64,000 bases of DNA from Artemia franciscana (taxonomy: Eukaryota > Arthropoda > Branchiopoda > Anostraca > Artemiidae), in the NCBI RefSeq assembly GCF_032884065.1, contig NC_088872.1, positions 37,493,132-37,557,131 of the forward strand, read 5' to 3'. A program made the translations under genes and the position numbers. Positions within the stretch are counted from its first letter, which is position 1; the number at the start of each line of letters is the position of its first letter. The notes beneath the pieces are model-generated. The model saw only the letters and a program-made list of their open reading frames with translations. It was not told the origin of the DNA and ran no database searches. This document shows positions 59,590 to 64,000 of the stretch, piece by piece.

Positions 59590-61360
59590 TTACTAATAAC
59601 AAGAGCTAAGAGCTCATATGGCACTTGTGACGAGGCCGGAAGAGCCAAGAGCTCATATGGTATGAGCTCTAGCAAAATTCTAAGAATCAATAGATTGATT
59701 TAAAAAGAAAATCAGAGACTTATTGCCGGTCTGGATTTAAAATAAGATCTCTGAGTCATATCAAGTCAATTTGTGCGGCTCCCTGACACGCCTACCAATT
59801 TTCACTGTCCTAGCACGTCTAGAAGCACTAAACTTGCCAAAGCACTTAACCCCACCCCCTAACTCCCCCAAAGAGATCGGATCCAGTACGATCACGTCAA
59901 TCAGGTATCTACGACGTTTGCTTATTCTACCCACCAAGTTTCATCCCGATTTCTCCACTCTAAGCGTTTTCTAAGATTTCCGGTTTCCCCCTCCAACTCC
60001 CCCCGATATCAACAGATCTGGGATTTGAAATAAGAGCTCTGAGACATGTGTTCCTTCTAAATATCAAATTTCATTAAGGTCTGGTCACCTGTAAGTTAAA
60101 AATACCTCAATTTTTCTAATTTTTCCAAATCAACACCCCTCAGCTCCTCCAAAAAGAACAGATCCGCTCCAGTTATGTCAATCACGTATCTATAACTTCT
60201 GCTTGTTCTTCCCATTAAGTTTCATCCCGATCTCTCCATTCTTAGCGGTTTCCAAGATTTCTGTTTCTCCCCTCCATCCCCCTATGTCCCCGGACCCGAT
60301 GCGAATTAGAATTGAAGCATCTGAGACATAAGATCCTTCTATATATCAAGTTTTACTGAGATCCGATCACCCATTTGTAAGATAAAGATACCTCAGTTTT
60401 CACGTTTTCCAAGAATTCCGGTTTCCCCCTCCAACTCCCCCCAATGTCGCTGGATCTGGTTGGAATTTAAAATAAGAGCTCTAAAGCACAAAATCCTTCT
60501 AAATATCAAATTTCATTAAGTTCTGATCACCCGTTCGTAAGTTACAAATACCTTATTTTTTCTAATTTTTCCGAATCACTCCCCCCTCTCCCAACTCCAC
60601 CAAAGAGAGCAGATCTGGTCCGGTTATGTCAGTCACGTATCTTGGACATGTTTTTATTCTTCCCACCAAGTTTCATCCTGATCTCTCCGCTTTAAGTGTT
60701 TTACAAGATTTCCTGCCCCCCCAACTCCCCCCCCAATGACACTGGATCCTGGCGGGATTTAAAATAAGAGATCTGATTTGCGAGGTCCTTCTGAATATGA
60801 ATTTTCTTTGAGATCCGATTACTCCTTCGTAAGTTAAAAATACCTGATTTTTTCTAATTTTTCAGAACTAACCCCCCCCCAACTCCCCCATATAGATCGG
60901 ATTCTTTCCGGTTATGTCAATCACATATCTAGGGCTTTTGCTTATTTTTCCCATTAAGTTTCATCCCAATCCCTCCACTCTAAGCGTTTTCCAAGATTTT
61001 AGGTTCCCCCTAACTCCCCTCCAATGTCACCAGATCTGGTCGGGATTTAAAATAAAAGCTCTGAGACACATTATCCTTCTAAATATCAAATTTCATTAAG
61101 ATCTGATCACTCTTTCGTAAGTTAAAAATACCGCATTTTTTCCGATTTAACTGTCCCCTCAGTCCCCCCCCCAGATGGTCAAATCGGGGAAACAACAATT
61201 TCTAGTTTAATATGGTCTGGTTTCTGATAATTCTGCCAAATTTCATCGTCCTGGCTTACCTGGAAGAGCCTAAACTAGCAAAACCAGGACCAACAAACCG
61301 ACAGAATTTGCGATCGCTCTACGTCACTTAGTAGATACCAAGTGCCATAAAAACGTTCGT
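59590..61360 (+). repeat. Composite element with repeats of about 290 bp, third copy
   Basis: 5' domain with GAGCTCATATGGCACTTGTG (59607 on), then units with landmark near 59886, 60172, 60622 and 60911 (spacing about 287 or 450 bp), then the tail with GACAGAATTTGCGATCGCTC and ATACCAAGTGCCATAAAAAC, the same end as at 35040-35066. Confidence 0.75.
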
Positions 61361-61564
61361 AAATAAATTTGGTAGCCTTTTAAAGTTACAAAAAATTAGA
61401 GGGTAACTAGGCTCCCTCCTCTATCCCTTATTCTAAAAAAATTAGAAAGTCATTTAGCCAAAAAAGTAATATTAATATACAAATTTCGTTTTAATTATTC
61501 ATGTACGGTGAGCCAAAATCAAAACCTATATTTATTCAAAAACGTTCAGAAATTAAATAAAAAA

Positions 61565-61800
61565 ACAAGTATTTTTAACTGGAAGTAAGGAGCAACATTA
61601 AAACTGAAAAAGAATAGAAATTATTTCGTATAGGAAAGGGGCTGTCCCCTCCTCAACCTTCCGCTCCTGACGCTAAAGTTTGACTCTTTCTCACAACTCT
61701 ACTTTTTAAAGCAATAAAAAAATTTAGCGTAAGGAGTGGGGCATTGAGGAGGGGACAGCCCCTATCATACACGGAATAATTTCTTTTCGCTTTAAGCATA
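61565..61800. repeat. Foldback element, copy 4
   Basis: Arms about 61575-61680 and 61722-61795 with spacer GACTCTTTCTCACAACTCTA, the subtype of 54560-54810. Confidence 0.7.
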
Positions 61801-61989
61801 ACAATAGCATAATTCCAAACGCCTTAATTGCCCGTTACTTGGGAAACGACTTGCAATAGCTAATTAGTGATAAAACTGGACATATCCATACTAAACAAGG
61901 CTTAAATATAACTCAATAAGGAGCAAGAAAAGTATTGTTAGTAAAAGTAGAAGTGGTAGTAATGCTAGTTGTGACATACGCATATCCAT

Positions 61990-62540
61990 TCATGAAATAC
62001 ACCCTTTTGACAATATGCATCCACATAGTGTTTTTTTTTATTAAGTTCAATGTCCCCCTCAATATTCTATCAATATTTCAGTTGGTCATCCAGTAGCTTT
62101 TTGATCAGTTTGTCATCCCAATCGTGATGCCTTAGAAGTTTTTTCTTGATACGGTAGCCTAAGCCGTTCCAAAAATAATTGCCGATACGCCCGTATCGGC
62201 AAAAACTACTGGAGGGCAAAGAGCCCCCCTCTTGGTTCCTTTTCTGCTCTCCAGCCCTCCTGTAGCCTTTATATTATTGAATCAAATTTTGATATATCTG
62301 TTTTAATTTTCATTTTTATAATAATAAAATAAAACTGTCTAAAATGTAATTAAATAAAAAACTCGATACGCCCGTATCAGCAATCTGTATGCACACATTA
62401 TGTTTTGATTTAGTTCAATCTTCCCCTTAACGTTACTCGCTAAAGAAGAGTTAGGCCCTTTTGATAACCCATATAAACATAAAATGTTTTGATTTAGTTC
62501 ATCACTCTCCTCAACATTCTCTGAAAGGCTCACCTAGATG
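61990..62540 (-). repeat. Family G, inverted, with small hairpins
   Basis: Inverse family landmarks (TTTGATTTAGTTCAATCTTCC). Contains TTGCCGATACGCCCGTATCG at 62180 on, a near-perfect short hairpin, and a related TCGATACGCCCGTATCAGC near 62363. Confidence 0.5.
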
Positions 62541-62639
62541 CCCTTTATATTTTGAGAAAGTAAAGGTCAAACATGCCCGCCTTTCTGAATAGCATATGCT
62601 ATATGAAAACAATGAATGAATTGCCTAACTATATCTTTG

Positions 62640-63535
62640 CCCTAAGGGCTGTGGGGGGTTGACATCCCCAAGGACATAATTACTGGACCTTTAAACAACG
62701 CTGAAGAAAATAGATGTCCAAAATTTTTGATTTTATGTTGTTTTTTTTGGGGAGGGGGGAATGATGGACGTGGTTACTCTTAAAAAGGACACTAGATTTC
62801 CAATTTCCAAATATGAGTCCCATCTGAAGTTTATACGACCACCCAATCCATTAAAACCTTGTATGACCCAGGGCATAACTTACAGCCCTTTGCCCAGGGC
62901 ACTTTGAATCTTAAAAAGGAACTAGGACTTTCAATTTCCAATCAAATGAGCCTCCTCTAAAGCTTACACGACCACCCCTTCCAAAAATATCTTATATGCT
63001 CCTGGGGCATAACTTACTACCACCCTTGCCCCCAGGCTATGGGGGTTTGTTTCAACCCCAAAGGCCTTTTTATATGATATTTGAACTATTTTGAATAAAA
63101 TTTCTATTGGTTGCAATTGGGGAAAAGAGGACGGGGAAGGGAGCTAGTTGCCCTCTAATAACTTTCAACTCTTAAAAATGGCACTAAAACTTCTGGTTTC
63201 CAACTGAGTGATCCCTTCCAAAGTTTATACAACCACTTCTTCTAGAAAAACCTTTTACTTGAATAATGGGCAGCTAGTATAACTTATAGCCATTTCCCTG
63301 GGGGCTCTGGGGGGGGGTTCATCCTCAAAAACATAATTATTGGGCTTTTCAACTACGCTGAACAAAATGACTCTCTGAAAATTTTGATTGGATGTGTTTG
63401 GAGAAATGATGGGCTTAAGGTGGCTAGTTGCCCTCTAATCACTTTCGAGTGTTAAAAAGGACACTAGAACTTCCAATTTCCTATCAAGTTCCAAGTTTCT
63501 ATGACAACTCTTTCTATACGAAATGCCCTGGTCAG
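62640..63535. repeat. Repeat family with GGGCATAACTTACA blocks
   Basis: Several imperfect units containing CTCTTAAAAAGGACACTAGA, TTTCCAATTTCC, TTATACGACCACCC and GGGCATAACTTACAGCCC. No gene. Confidence 0.55.
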
Positions 63536-63539
63536 AAAA

Positions 63540-64000
63540 AAAAATCAATCAAACATTTCGTGGCAATGAACTTTAAGTAAGGAGCAACGCGGCTAAGTAG
63601 TAACCAAAAGTCTAAAAAAAGGAATTTGGTATCAATATATCCATCAAAAGAATCAGCTTACTATGCTGATTCTACATATTTAAAATACATCAAGTTTAGT
63701 GTTACCCATCAAAGTTACGAGCCTGAGAAAACATGCCTGATTTTCGAAAAGCTAGAAGCACCACCTAAAAGTCAAGGAATCTTAATGAAAATCACGTTAT
63801 CGGATTAAACGTATCGGAAAACCCTATTACAGAAGTTTCAAATTCCTATGTGCAAAAATGTGGAATTTTGTATATTTTGCTAGAACAAAGATAACGGATG
63901 AGTGTTTATTTGTTTTTGTTTTTTTGTTTTTTTTTCGGCAGAGGGTTCATTCGAACGGAAATTAAAAACCCTAGTACCCTTTTTAGGTGACCAAAAAGAT
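63540..64000 (+). repeat. Dispersed repeat, second forward copy, cut by window end
   Basis: Same family as 53130-53990 (TAGTAACCAAAAGTC, CAAAAATGTGGAATTTTGTA, GTACCCTTTTTAGGTGACC). Confidence 0.6.

Overview
This is AT-rich, intron-bearing nuclear DNA from an animal. Two host protein genes can be read with confidence: the 3' end of a phosphorylase kinase alpha-subunit gene, and a complete two-exon gene for the complex I subunit NDUFB3. There is also one tRNA-Lys(UUU) gene. Everything else is dominated by mobile elements and dispersed repeats. The proteins and several repeat families suggest an arthropod, perhaps a branchiopod crustacean of the Artemia kind. That placement rests on memory of similar repeats and is low confidence.

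Layout. 1-900: a tRNA-derived SINE with target-site duplications, a TA array and a broken Helitron end with an assembly gap. 903-14171: five Helitron units joined head to tail (A to E). Unit C holds a nearly intact Rep-helicase gene with one in-frame stop; unit B holds a decayed copy; A, D and E are non-autonomous. 14172-16738: relics, including a SINE-like sequence and a degenerate coding relic. 16739-31446: the last four recognisable PHKA exons on the + strand, with introns that hold a decayed hAT transposon, a second SINE copy, LINE fragments and TA arrays. 31580-36480: a mosaic of dispersed repeats, a composite element with about 290-bp internal repeats, a large palindrome and the tRNA gene. 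38219-41244: NDUFB3 on the - strand; its intron holds an inverted copy of the gene's own 5' flank and start codon. 41850-52660: another composite repeat and a cluster of LINE relics in both orientations, with one unassigned candidate exon at 47543-47713. 52630-64000: foldback elements, tandem repeat families in both orientations, and another composite element.

How the parts relate. PHKA (glycogen breakdown control) and NDUFB3 (respiratory complex I) are ordinary host genes; nothing suggests they act together. The most unusual structures are the Helitron array (doubled 3' termini, repeated TGACGTCA boxes at the 5' ends, coding repeats that vary in number, and a tRNA-like insert), the inverted duplication of the NDUFB3 start region, and a foldback element with a hammerhead-like core. 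I saw no LTR retroelement, Polinton, CRISPR array or bacterial-type operon.
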